Below, piece after piece: positions 24,522 to 33,481 of a DNA stretch of 64,000 nt. The notes below the pieces were generated by a model. It did no database searches, was not told the origin of the DNA, and was given only the letters and a program-made list of their open reading frames with translations. The DNA is from Acaudatibacter sp035532115 (lineage in GTDB: Bacteria > Pseudomonadota > Alphaproteobacteria > Caulobacterales > Caulobacteraceae). The stretch is taken from assembly GCA_035532115.1 (NCBI GenBank), contig DATKRO010000037.1:1-64000 (forward strand). Reading direction: 5' to 3'. A program made the translations under genes and the position numbers. Positions within the stretch are counted from its first letter, which is position 1. Each line of letters begins with the position of its first letter.

Positions 24522-26036
24522 TCACGCCCGGGCGCGGCGCGGCCTGCCGTGCAACTCGGCGCCGGCGTTCGCAGGCAGCTTCAGGAAGAACAGGGTCGAA
24601 GCCAGGCTGACCAGCCCGATGACGATCCAGGCCGGAGCGATGGTGTGGCTCGTCAGCGAGCGGCTGTGCTGGTGCACCTGGATCAGGTGCAGCAGCGTCG
24701 CCGCCATGCCGATGCCGACGCTCTGCGCCAGCTGCTGGCCCATCGTCGACATGGTCGAGGCGCGGCTCATCTGCGGCTGCTCCACGTCGGCGTAGGCCAG
24801 TCCATTGAGGGCGGTGAACTGCAGCGAGCGGAAGAAGCCGCCGAACAGCAGCACCGCGTAGAGCACCCACTCGGGCGTCGCCCTGGTGAAGAGGGCGTAG
24901 GCCATGAACGCCACCGCGACGATCATGGAGTTGATCACCAGCGTGCGCCTGAAGCCAAAGCGGGCGAGGATCGGCGGCGCCCAGCTCTTCATCACCAGAG
25001 CCGCCGCCGCGCTGGCGAAGGTCATCAGGCCCGCCTGAAGCGCCGAGAGGCCGAATGCGACCTGCAACAGCATGGCCAGCAGGAAGGGGATCGCGCCCGT
25101 GCCCATGCGCATGAAGGCCCCGCCCACCACCGAGGCGAAGAACGTCCCGATCTTCAGCAGCTTCAGATCGAGGATGGCGTCGGGCGTATGGCTGGCGTGC
25201 CAGGTGTAGAGCCCCAGGCAGAGCGCCCCGCCCCCCAGCATCGCCGCCACTGCGAGCGGCGGGAAGACGCCGCGGCCGAGGTTCTCGAAGCCATAGACGA
25301 CGGCCGCCATGCCGACGCCGGTCAGAACCAGGCCGGTCCAGTCGAGGCGGGGCGCATCCTCCTCCTTGATGTCGGCGATGAACTTGGAGACCAGGAACAG
25401 GCCCAGGGCGGCGATCGGCAGGTTGAGAAAGAAGATCCATCGCCAGGAGATGTAGGTGATGATGAAGCCGCCGATCGCCGGCCCGACCACCGGCCCGAGC
25501 AGCGACGGCATGGTCAGGACCGACATCGCGCGCACCAGATCGTGCTTGGGCGTCGAGCGCAGCAGGACGAGACGTCCCACCGGACCCATCATCGCTCCCG
25601 ACGCGCCCTCCGCCGCCCGCGCCAGCAGCAGTTCGGGCAGGTTCTGGGTGAATCCGCAGGCCGCGTTGGAGAGCGCGTAGAGACCGATGGCGACGAGGAA
25701 GACGCGCTTGGCCCCGAACTTGTCGGCCGCCCAGCCGCTCACCGGCAGAAACACCGCCGCAGCCAGCAGATAGAAGGTGATCGCCGTGTTGAGGCGCACC
25801 GGATCTTCGTGCAGCGCGCGCGCCATGGTCGGCAGCGCATTGGCGATCACGGTGGCGCTGAGCGTCTGCATCAGCAGCGCCGAGCCGATGATCGCCGGCA
25901 CCAGGCTGGAGAAGGGCTTGTCGGCGGCGTCGGCCACCGGCCGGGCGACGGTCTCGGGCTCGCCGGCGATCGCCGCGGCGGCCTGCGCCTCCGCCTTGCG
26001 CCGTTCCTCCAGCGAAGGACTTTGCAGCGCGCTCAC
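24522..26036 (-). CDS. DHA2 (EmrB/QacA-type) multidrug efflux transporter
   Basis: Major facilitator of 504 residues with about 14 hydrophobic helices. Motif A appears as GWAADKFGAKRVFLVA, and the antiporter signature as LLGPVVGPAIGGFIITYISWRWIFFLNLPIAALGL. The N-terminal ~45 residues are cytoplasmic and Ala-rich. GTG 26036 overlaps the MarR stop by 4 bp (GTGA), making a regulator-pump operon under the palindrome at 26502. Substrate unknown, probably a toxic organic compound that is also the MarR ligand. Confidence 0.93.
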   Translation of the reverse strand: MSALQSPSLEERRKAEAQAAAAIAGEPETVARPVADAADKPFSSLVPAIIGSALLMQTLSATVIANALPTMARALHEDPVRLNTAITFYLLAAAVFLPVSGWAADKFGAKRVFLVAIGLYALSNAACGFTQNLPELLLARAAEGASGAMMGPVGRLVLLRSTPKHDLVRAMSVLTMPSLLGPVVGPAIGGFIITYISWRWIFFLNLPIAALGLFLVSKFIADIKEEDAPRLDWTGLVLTGVGMAAVVYGFENLGRGVFPPLAVAAMLGGGALCLGLYTWHASHTPDAILDLKLLKIGTFFASVVGGAFMRMGTGAIPFLLAMLLQVAFGLSALQAGLMTFASAAAALVMKSWAPPILARFGFRRTLVINSMIVAVAFMAYALFTRATPEWVLYAVLLFGGFFRSLQFTALNGLAYADVEQPQMSRASTMSTMGQQLAQSVGIGMAATLLHLIQVHQHSRSLTSHTIAPAWIVIGLVSLASTLFFLKLPANAGAELHGRPRRARA

Positions 26037-26500
26037 GGCCGCTCCTCGGCCAGCGACAGCAGCGGTCCGGCCGCCCGGGCGAGCATTTCGCGCTCGGCGG
26101 GCGCAAGGCGCGTCAAGCGCGCGGCGAGCCAGTCATTGCGACCGCGCCGGATCGCCTCCAGCGCCCGAGTCCCGCGCTCGGTGAGCGTCAGGCCGGAGCG
26201 CCGCCGATCGTCGCCGGCCGCCGTGGCGCGAGCGATCCAGCCGGCCTGCGCCAGCCGCTTCACATGCCCGCTCATCGAAGCGCGGGTCATCTGCTCGCGA
26301 TCGGCCAGGGCGCAGACGCCGATGCCAGGGTTGTTCTTGACGGCGCCGAGCAGCTGGGCGTCGAGCGCCGAGACTCCCGCGCGCAGGGCTTCGCGCCGCA
26401 GCGCCCGGGAGGCGCGCAGCAGCGCCGGCCTCAGCGCGTCGGCAAGCGCCAGCACGCTGCGCGTGGAGGGTTCGATCCGGTGCATCGATTCCGACACCAT
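26033..26500 (-). CDS. MarR-family transcriptional regulator
   Basis: Winged-helix regulator of 155 residues. It has the dimerisation helices at both ends and a DNA-binding centre with IGVCALADREQMTRASMSGHVKRLAQAGWIARATAAGDDRRRSGLTLTERGTRALEAI, including the wing DDRRR. It is the first gene of the efflux operon and probably represses it until a ligand binds. ATG 26500 has no clear ribosome site; ATG 26485 (MHRIEPS) is an alternative. The operator lies 1 bp before the first start. Confidence 0.92.
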   Translation of the reverse strand: MVSESMHRIEPSTRSVLALADALRPALLRASRALRREALRAGVSALDAQLLGAVKNNPGIGVCALADREQMTRASMSGHVKRLAQAGWIARATAAGDDRRRSGLTLTERGTRALEAIRRGRNDWLAARLTRLAPAEREMLARAAGPLLSLAEERP

Positions 26501-26501
26501 T

Positions 26502-26520
26502 TAGTTAGGCTGCCTAACTA
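26502..26520. promoter_or_regulatory. Perfect palindromic MarR operator
   Basis: Arms TAGTTAGGC and GCCTAACTA flank a single central T, a perfect 9+1+9 palindrome in a much more GC-rich background. It sits directly upstream of the MarR start codon and overlaps where the -10 and transcription start of the operon must lie. Binding there would block transcription, fitting autorepression. A TTGCAT about 35 bp upstream could be part of the promoter. Confidence 0.82.
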
Positions 26521-26664
26521 TCCATTCGGGCGAAAGATGCAACGGCGCCGGTGCGCCGGGTGCGGTGCGCCGCCCGCTCACGACGCTGTTGACGTACGCT
26601 TGAGCGGGCGAGGCTGCGGCAACGTGGTAGGATGGGCGCCAAAACGGAGATGAGAGGAAATGCC

Positions 26665-27009
26665 ATGCGCGCGGCCTTCGCCTACGCCATCAAGTACGTG
26701 GCCGACATGGACAGGGCGGTGAGCTTCTACCGCGACACGTTCGGCCTGAAGCTGAAGTTCGCCACGCCTATCTGGAGCGAGTTCGACACCGGCCCGGTGA
26801 CCCTCGCCCTGCACCCCGCCTCCGAGCGCAACCCGGCCGGCGGGGTGCAGCTCGGCTTCACCACCCCCGAGCTCGCCGAACGCTACGCCGCCCGCGACGC
26901 CGAGGGCGTCACCTTCTCGGCGGCGCCCAGAAGCGAGCACGGCGCCCTGCTCGCGCGCATTCTCGACAGCGAAGGCGCCGAAGTCAGGCTCGGCTCCGCG
27001 CCGGCGTAG
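26665..27009 (+). CDS. VOC-family (glyoxalase-like) protein
   Basis: Single-domain VOC protein of 114 residues: FAYAIKYVADMDRAVSFYRDTFGLKLKFATPIWSEFDTGPVTLALHP...GVQLGFTTPELAERYAARDAEGVTFSAAPRSEHGALLARILDSEGAEVRL. The beta-alpha-beta-beta-beta pattern is clear, but metal ligands are not complete (no early His). It may therefore bind rather than transform a ligand. ATG 26665 is chosen over 26632 and 26650 because GAGAGGAA sits about 6 bp upstream. Its last 26 bp overlap the end of the EamA gene on the other strand. Confidence 0.82.
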   Translation: MRAAFAYAIKYVADMDRAVSFYRDTFGLKLKFATPIWSEFDTGPVTLALHPASERNPAGGVQLGFTTPELAERYAARDAEGVTFSAAPRSEHGALLARILDSEGAEVRLGSAPA

Positions 27010-27892
27010 GCGGTCCGGCTCCGCCGCGCTGAGCGATCACCACGCCGGCCAGCGCGATCGCCGCGCCGACGGACTGGAGCGGCGTCAGGATCTCGCCGAA
27101 GACGAAATAGGCCAGGGCCGCCGCGGCGACCGGCTGCACGAGCACGACGAGAGAGGCGCGCGAGGCCGCAAGGCGGCCCAGCGCCCAGGCGATGGACCCC
27201 TGCCCCAGCACGTGCGCCAGCGCCAGACCGGCCACGGCGGCCCAGCCCGGTTCGGTCGCCGGAACGATGGGTTCGCGCAGAGCCAGGGCCGCGATCAGGA
27301 GCAACGGCGCGCCGACGAGGCTCGACCATGCCATCACCCGCAGCGCCGAGTGACCTTTGCGAGCGCTGCGCACGGCCAGGAAATAGAGTCCGTACCAGAC
27401 CGCGGTCGATGCCGAGAGCGCATCCCCCAGGTGTGCCCAGGGACCCGGCCGCGCCGCGCGCCCGGCCTCGGCCATCAGGACGGCGCCGCCGATCGCCGCC
27501 GCCATCCCCACGACGAAAACCCGACGCGGCCTTTCTCTGAAGGCGATCCAGCCCGCCAGGGTGACGACCACGGGGGTCAGGTTCGGCAGCACCGTGGCGT
27601 TGGCGACGCTGGTGTAGCGGATGCCGTAATGCCAGCAGCCGAGGTCAAGGGCAAAAAAGACGCCGGCGAGCAGCATGGCTCTCGAGGGCGAGCCAAGCCC
27701 CTTGCGCCCGCTGGCATTTGCGAGCCCGACGAGCAGGGGCGCGGCCAGAAAAAGGCGCCAGAACCCGGCGGCCGCAGGTCCGCACGCGGCCAGGCGCACC
27801 AGAATCGGCGTGGCGCCGATCACCAGCGCGCCCACCACCAGGGCGGCGAGAGCGGCGCTGTCTTCGACGCGTCGATTGGCGTCGGCGGTCAC
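26984..27892 (-). CDS. EamA-family (DMT) transporter
   Basis: Inner-membrane permease of 302 residues with about ten hydrophobic helices in two EamA repeats. The first begins ALVVGALVIGATPILVRLAACGPAAAGFWRLFLAAP. The second is ALSASTAVWYGLYFLAVRSARKGHSAL...GQGSIAWALGRLAASRASLVVLVQPVAAAALAYFVFGEILTPLQSVGAAIALAGVVIAQRG. The substrate is unknown; relatives export amino acids or metabolites. GTG 27892 is the likely start because no ATG lies before the first helix; TTG 27904 is possible. The 3' end overlaps the VOC gene antisense. Confidence 0.85.
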   Translation of the reverse strand: MTADANRRVEDSAALAALVVGALVIGATPILVRLAACGPAAAGFWRLFLAAPLLVGLANASGRKGLGSPSRAMLLAGVFFALDLGCWHYGIRYTSVANATVLPNLTPVVVTLAGWIAFRERPRRVFVVGMAAAIGGAVLMAEAGRAARPGPWAHLGDALSASTAVWYGLYFLAVRSARKGHSALRVMAWSSLVGAPLLLIAALALREPIVPATEPGWAAVAGLALAHVLGQGSIAWALGRLAASRASLVVLVQPVAAAALAYFVFGEILTPLQSVGAAIALAGVVIAQRGGAGPPTPARSRA

Positions 27893-27951
27893 CGGCCCGT
27901 TCAAGCCGGGCGCGGTCGCGCCGTCCAGAGCCCTCTCGGGCGGCGACCGGC

Positions 27952-28647
27952 TCAGGCGGCCGGCGCCGGATCGGCGGCGCCCGCCTCGTCCGCCGCGCGC
28001 CGTTCGGCCCCGAGCCGACGCTGGCGGCGGGCGTAGAGGAAGGTCCAGAGCGCCAGCGAGCCGGTGGTCGCGTAGCCGATCACCGGGCTGATCACGAGGA
28101 AGGTCCGCACCGAGACCATGAAGACCAGCGCCGAACAGACGGCGCAGTCGAGCAGCAGCCCGACGCCCCACACCAGCGTCATGATCAGCATGGTGCGCCG
28201 GAAATAGACGTTGTCGCGCAGGCCCTCCAGGGACGCGGCCTCCTCGGGCGAGCGGCGCAGGCTGGTGGCGCGGGCGAGCTGATAGATCAGCGGCCGGCCG
28301 ATCGCCGCCGAGCCCAGGAAGACGAGGCCGATCAGCCCGGTGACGAGGCGCTCGCGCAGCTGCAGGAAGCGCACCCCGCCGCCGCCCAGGAAGGCCAGCA
28401 GCGAGAGCGCGATGCCGGCAAGCACGAGCATCGACAGGGCGTCGACGCGCCTGCGCCGGGCGAACTCGACGATCGACCAGGCGATCGGCGCCGCCGACGA
28501 CGCCATCAGCCCGCCGGCGTCGCCCAGCCGCGGCTTGGCGAGGCTGTAGATCACCAGCGGCGCGACGAAATTGACGCCGACCTCGAGGCCGGAATGAACG
28601 GCGTTGCGGCGCGCGAACGCCCAGGCCTTGGCAATACGCTCCTGCAT
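27952..28647 (-). CDS. VC0807-family integral membrane protein
   Basis: Protein of 231 residues with roughly six hydrophobic helices. The sequence VNFVAPLVIYSLAKPRLGDAGGLMASSAAPIAWSIVEFARRRRVDALSMLVLAGIALSLL followed by LVTGLIGLVFLGSAAIGRPLIYQLAR matches the VC0807-type family of unknown function. The C-terminal 25 residues are charged and Ala-rich. It is 59 bp upstream of the EamA gene on the same strand and may share its transcript. Confidence 0.8.
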   Translation of the reverse strand: MQERIAKAWAFARRNAVHSGLEVGVNFVAPLVIYSLAKPRLGDAGGLMASSAAPIAWSIVEFARRRRVDALSMLVLAGIALSLLAFLGGGGVRFLQLRERLVTGLIGLVFLGSAAIGRPLIYQLARATSLRRSPEEAASLEGLRDNVYFRRTMLIMTLVWGVGLLLDCAVCSALVFMVSVRTFLVISPVIGYATTGSLALWTFLYARRQRRLGAERRAADEAGAADPAPAA

Positions 28648-28726
28648 GGGGCTCGTGGTAATATCTCGCAGCCAGGAAATCGAGCCGCACGCGTGCGCTA
28701 CGCGCCTCGGAGTCTCGCAGCGTCCG

Positions 28727-29242
28727 TCACGCCTCGCGAGGGGCGAGGCCTTCCCTCAGGTCGACGCCGAGCTTCTCGACCATCTTCATCAGGATCTGAT
28801 TCTGATATTCCAGGTGCTGCAGGATCACCTCGATCTCGTGCTCGGCCTTCACGTTCACCTCCAGGTCGTGCTCGGCGCGGATTTCCGAATGCATCCCCTG
28901 CAGGTTCTGGCCGACCATGATGAGCGGCATCAGCAGGATCTGCACCACGTTGCAGAGGAACAGATAGAGCACGAACCCCATGGCCGGATCGAAGCGCCAC
29001 GACCTCGGCAGCAGGGTGTTCCAGCCCAGCCAGATCACCGTCCAGCCGAAGATGATCAGGAAGAAACCCATGGTCCCCACCCGCTCGGTGATGAACAGGG
29101 CCGCCCGATTGAGCGGGCTCAGCCGTTCGCGGACTTCGTGATGCACGTTGCGCAGCGGCTTGCGGCGCTTGCGCACTTCCGCCAGCGAAGTGGGCGTCGC
29201 CGCCCTCGCAGTCGCGGCGGCTGCCGTGGCGGCCTTGGCCAT
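28727..29242 (-). CDS. DUF1003 membrane protein
   Basis: Product of 171 residues. After an Ala-rich N-terminus and a basic segment, two transmembrane helices appear (GTMGFFLIIFGWTVIWLGWNTLLP and MGFVLYLFLCNVVQILLMPLIMVGQN). The stretch LNRAALFITERVGTMGFF...FDPAMGFVLYLFLCNVVQILLMPLIMVGQN is the DUF1003 signature. A long C-terminal helix (EHDLEVNVKAEHEIEVILQHLEYQNQILMKMVEKLG) probably forms a coiled coil. Function unknown. Confidence 0.9.
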   Translation of the reverse strand: MAKAATAAAATARAATPTSLAEVRKRRKPLRNVHHEVRERLSPLNRAALFITERVGTMGFFLIIFGWTVIWLGWNTLLPRSWRFDPAMGFVLYLFLCNVVQILLMPLIMVGQNLQGMHSEIRAEHDLEVNVKAEHEIEVILQHLEYQNQILMKMVEKLGVDLREGLAPREA

Positions 29243-29371
29243 GGGCGTCGTTCCTCGCAGCTGGGTCCGTCCCGCGTCGAGGGGTCTTCGGAGCCTCGCC
29301 CCCTCCGCGCGCGACTCATCGGGCCATTCTGGCCGAAAAGCCGGCGCGGAGAAGCGCGATTCGCGGGCGCC

Positions 29372-29704
29372 CTAACTGGGAAGGTGACGGCGCACGCCGT
29401 TTTCCTGGTGGTTGAGCCGCATCTGCTCGCCGCGGGTGATGTGGCTGCCGCGGTGGCTGGCGACCCACCGTTCATGCATGCGGATCCTGCGCACGCGGGC
29501 GTGCAGCCGGGCGGCCTTCGCGCCGGAGATGTCGCCTTCGCGCCGCTCGTGGCGGATTGAGCGGTTGAGATGGTTGGCGCGGGCGTTCACCTGCTCGCGG
29601 CGGCCGTGGTGCTGTTGCCAGGGCGTCGCGGCGAAGGTCGCGGTGGCGCCGCCGCCGACGATCGCGACGCTCATGGCCGCGATCAGGAGGTTACGGAGTT
29701 TCAT
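29372..29704 (-). CDS. Small exported basic protein
   Basis: Not recognised. The 110-residue product starts with a signal peptide (MKLRNLLIAAMSVAIVGGGATATFAATP). The mature domain is rich in His, Arg and Asn and reads as two helices with pseudo-repeats: INARANHLNRSIRHERREGDISGAKAARLHARVRRIRMHERWVASHRGSHITRGEQMRLNHQENGVRRHL. A similar helix-rich secreted type is frequent in Caulobacterales and related bacteria. Metal or nucleic-acid binding is possible but not shown. An ATG at 29713 adds three residues. Confidence 0.72.
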   Translation of the reverse strand: MKLRNLLIAAMSVAIVGGGATATFAATPWQQHHGRREQVNARANHLNRSIRHERREGDISGAKAARLHARVRRIRMHERWVASHRGSHITRGEQMRLNHQENGVRRHLPS

Positions 29705-29867
29705 CGGATCCAAGTCCCTTCGAGGTCTTTGCTGCCAATCGCCGAGATCGACGATGGCCGCACCCTAGAGCCGCTGGCCTGAACGGCGTAGCCGCGGTCG
29801 CATTCAGCGGCGGTTCATTGGCCGGGCCGCGGCCGTCCGCGGCGCTTGACGCCCCCAGCGGCATGCG

Positions 29868-31319
29868 ATGGAACAGGCCGCCATGAACGGCCCCGCAGCC
29901 TCCACGGAATTCCCCCTCGCCGCCGCCTTCGAGGCGCCTGAGCGCGGCGAATGGCTGGCGCTGGTGGAGCGGACGCTGAAGGGCGCCCCCCTCGCCTCGC
30001 TGACGCGGCGCACCCTCGAGGGCCTGGAGATCGCACCGCTCTACGAGCCTTCGCGCCCGGCCCCGGCGCCGGCGCGGTCGCGCCGGGGCTGGGACGTGCG
30101 CACCCTCGTGCGAGCGTCCGATCCGGACGAGGCCAATCGCGAAGTGCTCGAGGACCTCGCGGGCGGCGCGCAGTCCGTGCTGTTGAGGCTCGATCCGACG
30201 GGGGCGCACGGCGTCGCGGCGGCGTCGCCCGAGGCGCTGGCGCGGGTGCTGGATGGGGTCGTGCTCGAGGTCGCCCAGGTGGCGCTCGACGCCGGATTTC
30301 TCGCCGCCCAGGCCGCCGACTGGCTGGCCGCCGCCGCCAGAGGAGCGCCGGCGGCGCGGCTGGCCCTGCACATGGACCCGCTCGGCGCCTTCGCCGCGAC
30401 CGGGGTCAGTCCAGGCCCCCTCGAGGCGCACCTCGCTGCGTGCGCGGGCGTCGGCGCGCGTCTGGCCGAACCCTACCCCGAGGCCACCTTCTTCCTCGCC
30501 AGCGGGCGGACGGCGCACGAGGCGGGCGCCGGGGAAGCGGCCGAGCTGGCGCTGGCCTGCGCGAGCGCCCTCGCCTACGCCAAGGCGCTGGCGCGGGCCG
30601 GGCTGACGGCGCAAGGCGCCTTCGCGCGCATCGTGCTCGGCCTCGCCGCCGACGCCGACTGTTTCCTCGTGATCGCCAAGCTGCGCGCCGCCCGCATCCT
30701 CTGGAGCAAGCTCACCGGCGCCTGCGGCGTCGCAGCCGCCGCGCGGATCGAGGCGCGTTCGTCGGCGCGCATGCTGACGAGCGCCGATCCATGGAACAAC
30801 ATGATCCGCCTCACCTGCGCCGGTTTCGCTGCGGCGGTCGGCGGCGCGGACGCCGTGGTGCTGGGCGCCTTCACCGATCCTCTGGGCGCGCCGACCGCTT
30901 TCGCCCGCCGCCAGGCGCGCAACGCCCAGCTGGTGCTCGAGGAGGAGGCGAGCCTCGGCCGCATCATCGATCCCGCCGCCGGCTCGGCGTACATCGAGAC
31001 GCTCACCGACCAGCTGGCGCGCGAAGCCTGGACGCGCCTGCAGACCATCGAAGCCGCGGGCGGCGTGTCGAGGGCGCTGGAGGGCGGCCTGGTCGCAACC
31101 TGGGCCGAGCTCGGTCGCACCGAACTGGCCCGCCGCATCGCGGCGCGCGAGCTGAAGGTCCTGGGCGTCACCGATTTCCTGGCCGCGGACGACAGCGCCC
31201 CGGAGCTGGCCGCCACCAGCTGGCGCCCATCTGAGCCGCATCCGCCTGAACTGCACCTGCCGGGACCGGAGAGCCGCTGCCCGACCCTCGCGCCGATTCG
31301 CCTGGAGAGCCTCGCGTGA
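29868..31319 (+). CDS. mutA: Methylmalonyl-CoA mutase small subunit, short form
   Basis: Structural beta subunit that pairs with MutB to interconvert methylmalonyl-CoA and succinyl-CoA in propionate metabolism. The 483 residues match the TIM-barrel part (ERTLKGAPLASLTRRTLEGLEIAPLYEPS, GWDVRTLVRASDPDEANREVLEDLAGGAQSVLLRLD, LTSADPWNNMIRLTCAGFAAAVGGADAVVLGAFTDPLG, GRIIDPAAGSAYIETLTDQLAREAW). The degenerate cobalamin-domain tail found in about 620-residue MutA proteins is absent, so this is a short form. ATG 29868 or 29883 may be the start. Its stop overlaps the mutB start by 4 bp. Confidence 0.9.
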   Translation: MEQAAMNGPAASTEFPLAAAFEAPERGEWLALVERTLKGAPLASLTRRTLEGLEIAPLYEPSRPAPAPARSRRGWDVRTLVRASDPDEANREVLEDLAGGAQSVLLRLDPTGAHGVAAASPEALARVLDGVVLEVAQVALDAGFLAAQAADWLAAAARGAPAARLALHMDPLGAFAATGVSPGPLEAHLAACAGVGARLAEPYPEATFFLASGRTAHEAGAGEAAELALACASALAYAKALARAGLTAQGAFARIVLGLAADADCFLVIAKLRAARILWSKLTGACGVAAAARIEARSSARMLTSADPWNNMIRLTCAGFAAAVGGADAVVLGAFTDPLGAPTAFARRQARNAQLVLEEEASLGRIIDPAAGSAYIETLTDQLAREAWTRLQTIEAAGGVSRALEGGLVATWAELGRTELARRIAARELKVLGVTDFLAADDSAPELAATSWRPSEPHPPELHLPGPESRCPTLAPIRLESLA

Positions 31320-33481
31320 GCGCCCGCTTTCCCGACCTGACGAAGATCGACTTCGACGCCGTGGAGACGCCGGCGCAACCTCTAGCCGGGACCGGCGACG
31401 CCTGGCTGACTGCCGAGGGCGTGACCGTGAAGCCGCGCTACCTGGCCAGCGATCTCGACGGACTGGACTTCACCGGCGGCTATCCCGGCTTCGCGCCGTT
31501 CCTGCGCGGCCTGCACGCCACCATGTACGCCACCAACCCGTGGACGATCCGCCAGTACGCGGGCTTCTCCACCGCCGAGGACTCCAACGCCTTCTATCGG
31601 CGCAATCTGGCCGCCGGTCAGATGGGCCTCTCCATAGCCTTCGACCTCGCCACCCACCGCGGCTACGATTCCGACAACGAGCGGGTGAAGGGCGACGTCG
31701 GCATGGCCGGAGTGGCCATCGATTCGATCCTCGACATGCGCACGCTGTTCTCCGGGATTCCTCTGGAGAAGATGAGCGTCTCGATGACCATGAACGGCGC
31801 GGTGCTGCCGGTGCTGGCGCTCTACATCGTCGCCGCCGAGGAGCAGGGCGTTTCCCGCGGGCAGCTCTCCGGCACCATCCAGAACGACATCCTGAAGGAA
31901 TTCCTGGTCCGCAACACCTACATCTACCCGCCCGCACCGTCTCTTCGGATAGTTTCTGACATTATTTCATACACTTCTCGCGAAATGCCGAAGTTCAACT
32001 CGATCTCGATTTCCGGCTATCACATGCAGGAGGCCGGCGCCTCGCTCGACCTGGAACTCGGCTACACCCTTGCCGACGGCATCGAATACGTCCGCGCCGG
32101 CATCGCCGCCGGCATGAGCGTCGACGCCTTCGCGCCGCGCCTCTCGTTCTTCTGGAACGCCGGCATGAACTATTTCATGGAAGTGGCCAAGCAGCGCGCC
32201 GCCCGCCTGCTCTGGGCCAAGCTGCTGCGCGATGAGTTCGCCCCGGCCGACCCGCGCTCGCTGGCGCTTCGCGCCCACACCCAGACCAGCGGCTGGAGCC
32301 TGGCGGCGCAGGACGTGTTCAACAACGTCGCGCGCACCACCCTAGAGGCCATGGCCGCGGTCGCCGGTCAGACCCAGAGCCTGCACACCAATTCGCTCGA
32401 CGAAGCCATCGCCCTGCCGACGGATTTCTCGGCGCGGATCAGCCGCAACACCCAGATCTTCCTGCAAATGGAGGCGGGCGTCACCCGCACCATCGATCCG
32501 TGGGGCGGCAGCTGGTGCATCGAGCGGCTGACCCACGATCTGGCCCAGCGCGCACTGGCGCACATCGCCGAGGTGGAGGCGGCGGGCGGCATGGCCAAGG
32601 CGATCGGCCAGGGACTGCCGAAGCTGCGCATCGAGGAGACCGCGGCGCGAACCCAGGCGCGCATCGATTCCGGCCGGCAGGTGATCGTCGGCGTCAATCG
32701 CTTCGTCCCCGAGAGGCCCGACGCCATCCCGATCCTCAAGGTGGACAACTCCGCCGTGCTCGCCAGCCAGCTGGAGAAGCTGAAGCGCCTGAAATCGGAG
32801 CGGGACGCCGGCGAGGTCGAGCGGCGGCTGCAGGCCCTGACCAACGGCGCGCGCCAGGGCGCCAACCTTCTCGATCTCTCGGTCGAGGCGGCCAGGGCCA
32901 AGGCGACCGTGGGCGAGATCAGCCTGGCGCTGGAGCACGCCTTCGGCCGGTTCCAGGATCGCCCCGAGATCGTGCGCGGCGTCTATGCCGCGGAGGCCGG
33001 GCCGACGCCCTCGATCGGCCGCGCCCGCGCCATGGTCGCCGCCTTCGCCGAAGCCGACGGCCGCGCGCCGGTCATCCTCGTCGCCAAGATGGGCCAGGAC
33101 GGCCATGACCGCGGCCAGAAGATCGTGGCCAGCGGTCTCGGCGACCTGGGCTTCGCCGTCGATGTCGGACCCCTGTTCGCGACGCCCGCCGAGACCGCCC
33201 GCGAAGCGGTGGCCCGGGGCGCGCACGTGGTAGGGGCGAGTTCGCTGGCCGCCGGGCACTTGACGCTCATCCCTGAGCTGAAGGCCGAGCTCGAGAGGCT
33301 TGGCCGCGCCGACATCATGATCGTCGTCGGCGGCGTGGTTCCCCCAGGCGACTTCGAGGCCCTGGGGCGCGCCGGCGCCCGGCTGATCTTCCCGCCCGGG
33401 ACGGTGGTCGCCGACGCCGCCATCGCCATCCTGGAGGCGCTGAACCGGGAACTCGGCTACGCCCAGGGAGAAGCCGCGTGA
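31316..33481 (+). CDS. mutB: Methylmalonyl-CoA mutase large subunit
   Basis: Catalytic adenosylcobalamin-dependent subunit, 721 residues. The substrate barrel includes LSIAFDLATHRGYDSDNERVKGDVGMAGVAIDSILDMRTLF, KFNSISISGYHMQEAGA and TNSLDEAIALPTDFSARISRNTQ. The C-terminal B12-binding domain has the DxHxxG lower-ligand motif in KMGQDGHDRGQK (residues about 592-600). The GTG start at 31316 lies within the mutA end (GTGA). Codons 209-223 (31940-31984) are strikingly A/T-ending compared with the rest of the gene, although the protein there is normal. A third gene overlaps its stop. Confidence 0.97.
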   Translation: MSARFPDLTKIDFDAVETPAQPLAGTGDAWLTAEGVTVKPRYLASDLDGLDFTGGYPGFAPFLRGLHATMYATNPWTIRQYAGFSTAEDSNAFYRRNLAAGQMGLSIAFDLATHRGYDSDNERVKGDVGMAGVAIDSILDMRTLFSGIPLEKMSVSMTMNGAVLPVLALYIVAAEEQGVSRGQLSGTIQNDILKEFLVRNTYIYPPAPSLRIVSDIISYTSREMPKFNSISISGYHMQEAGASLDLELGYTLADGIEYVRAGIAAGMSVDAFAPRLSFFWNAGMNYFMEVAKQRAARLLWAKLLRDEFAPADPRSLALRAHTQTSGWSLAAQDVFNNVARTTLEAMAAVAGQTQSLHTNSLDEAIALPTDFSARISRNTQIFLQMEAGVTRTIDPWGGSWCIERLTHDLAQRALAHIAEVEAAGGMAKAIGQGLPKLRIEETAARTQARIDSGRQVIVGVNRFVPERPDAIPILKVDNSAVLASQLEKLKRLKSERDAGEVERRLQALTNGARQGANLLDLSVEAARAKATVGEISLALEHAFGRFQDRPEIVRGVYAAEAGPTPSIGRARAMVAAFAEADGRAPVILVAKMGQDGHDRGQKIVASGLGDLGFAVDVGPLFATPAETAREAVARGAHVVGASSLAAGHLTLIPELKAELERLGRADIMIVVGGVVPPGDFEALGRAGARLIFPPGTVVADAAIAILEALNRELGYAQGEAA

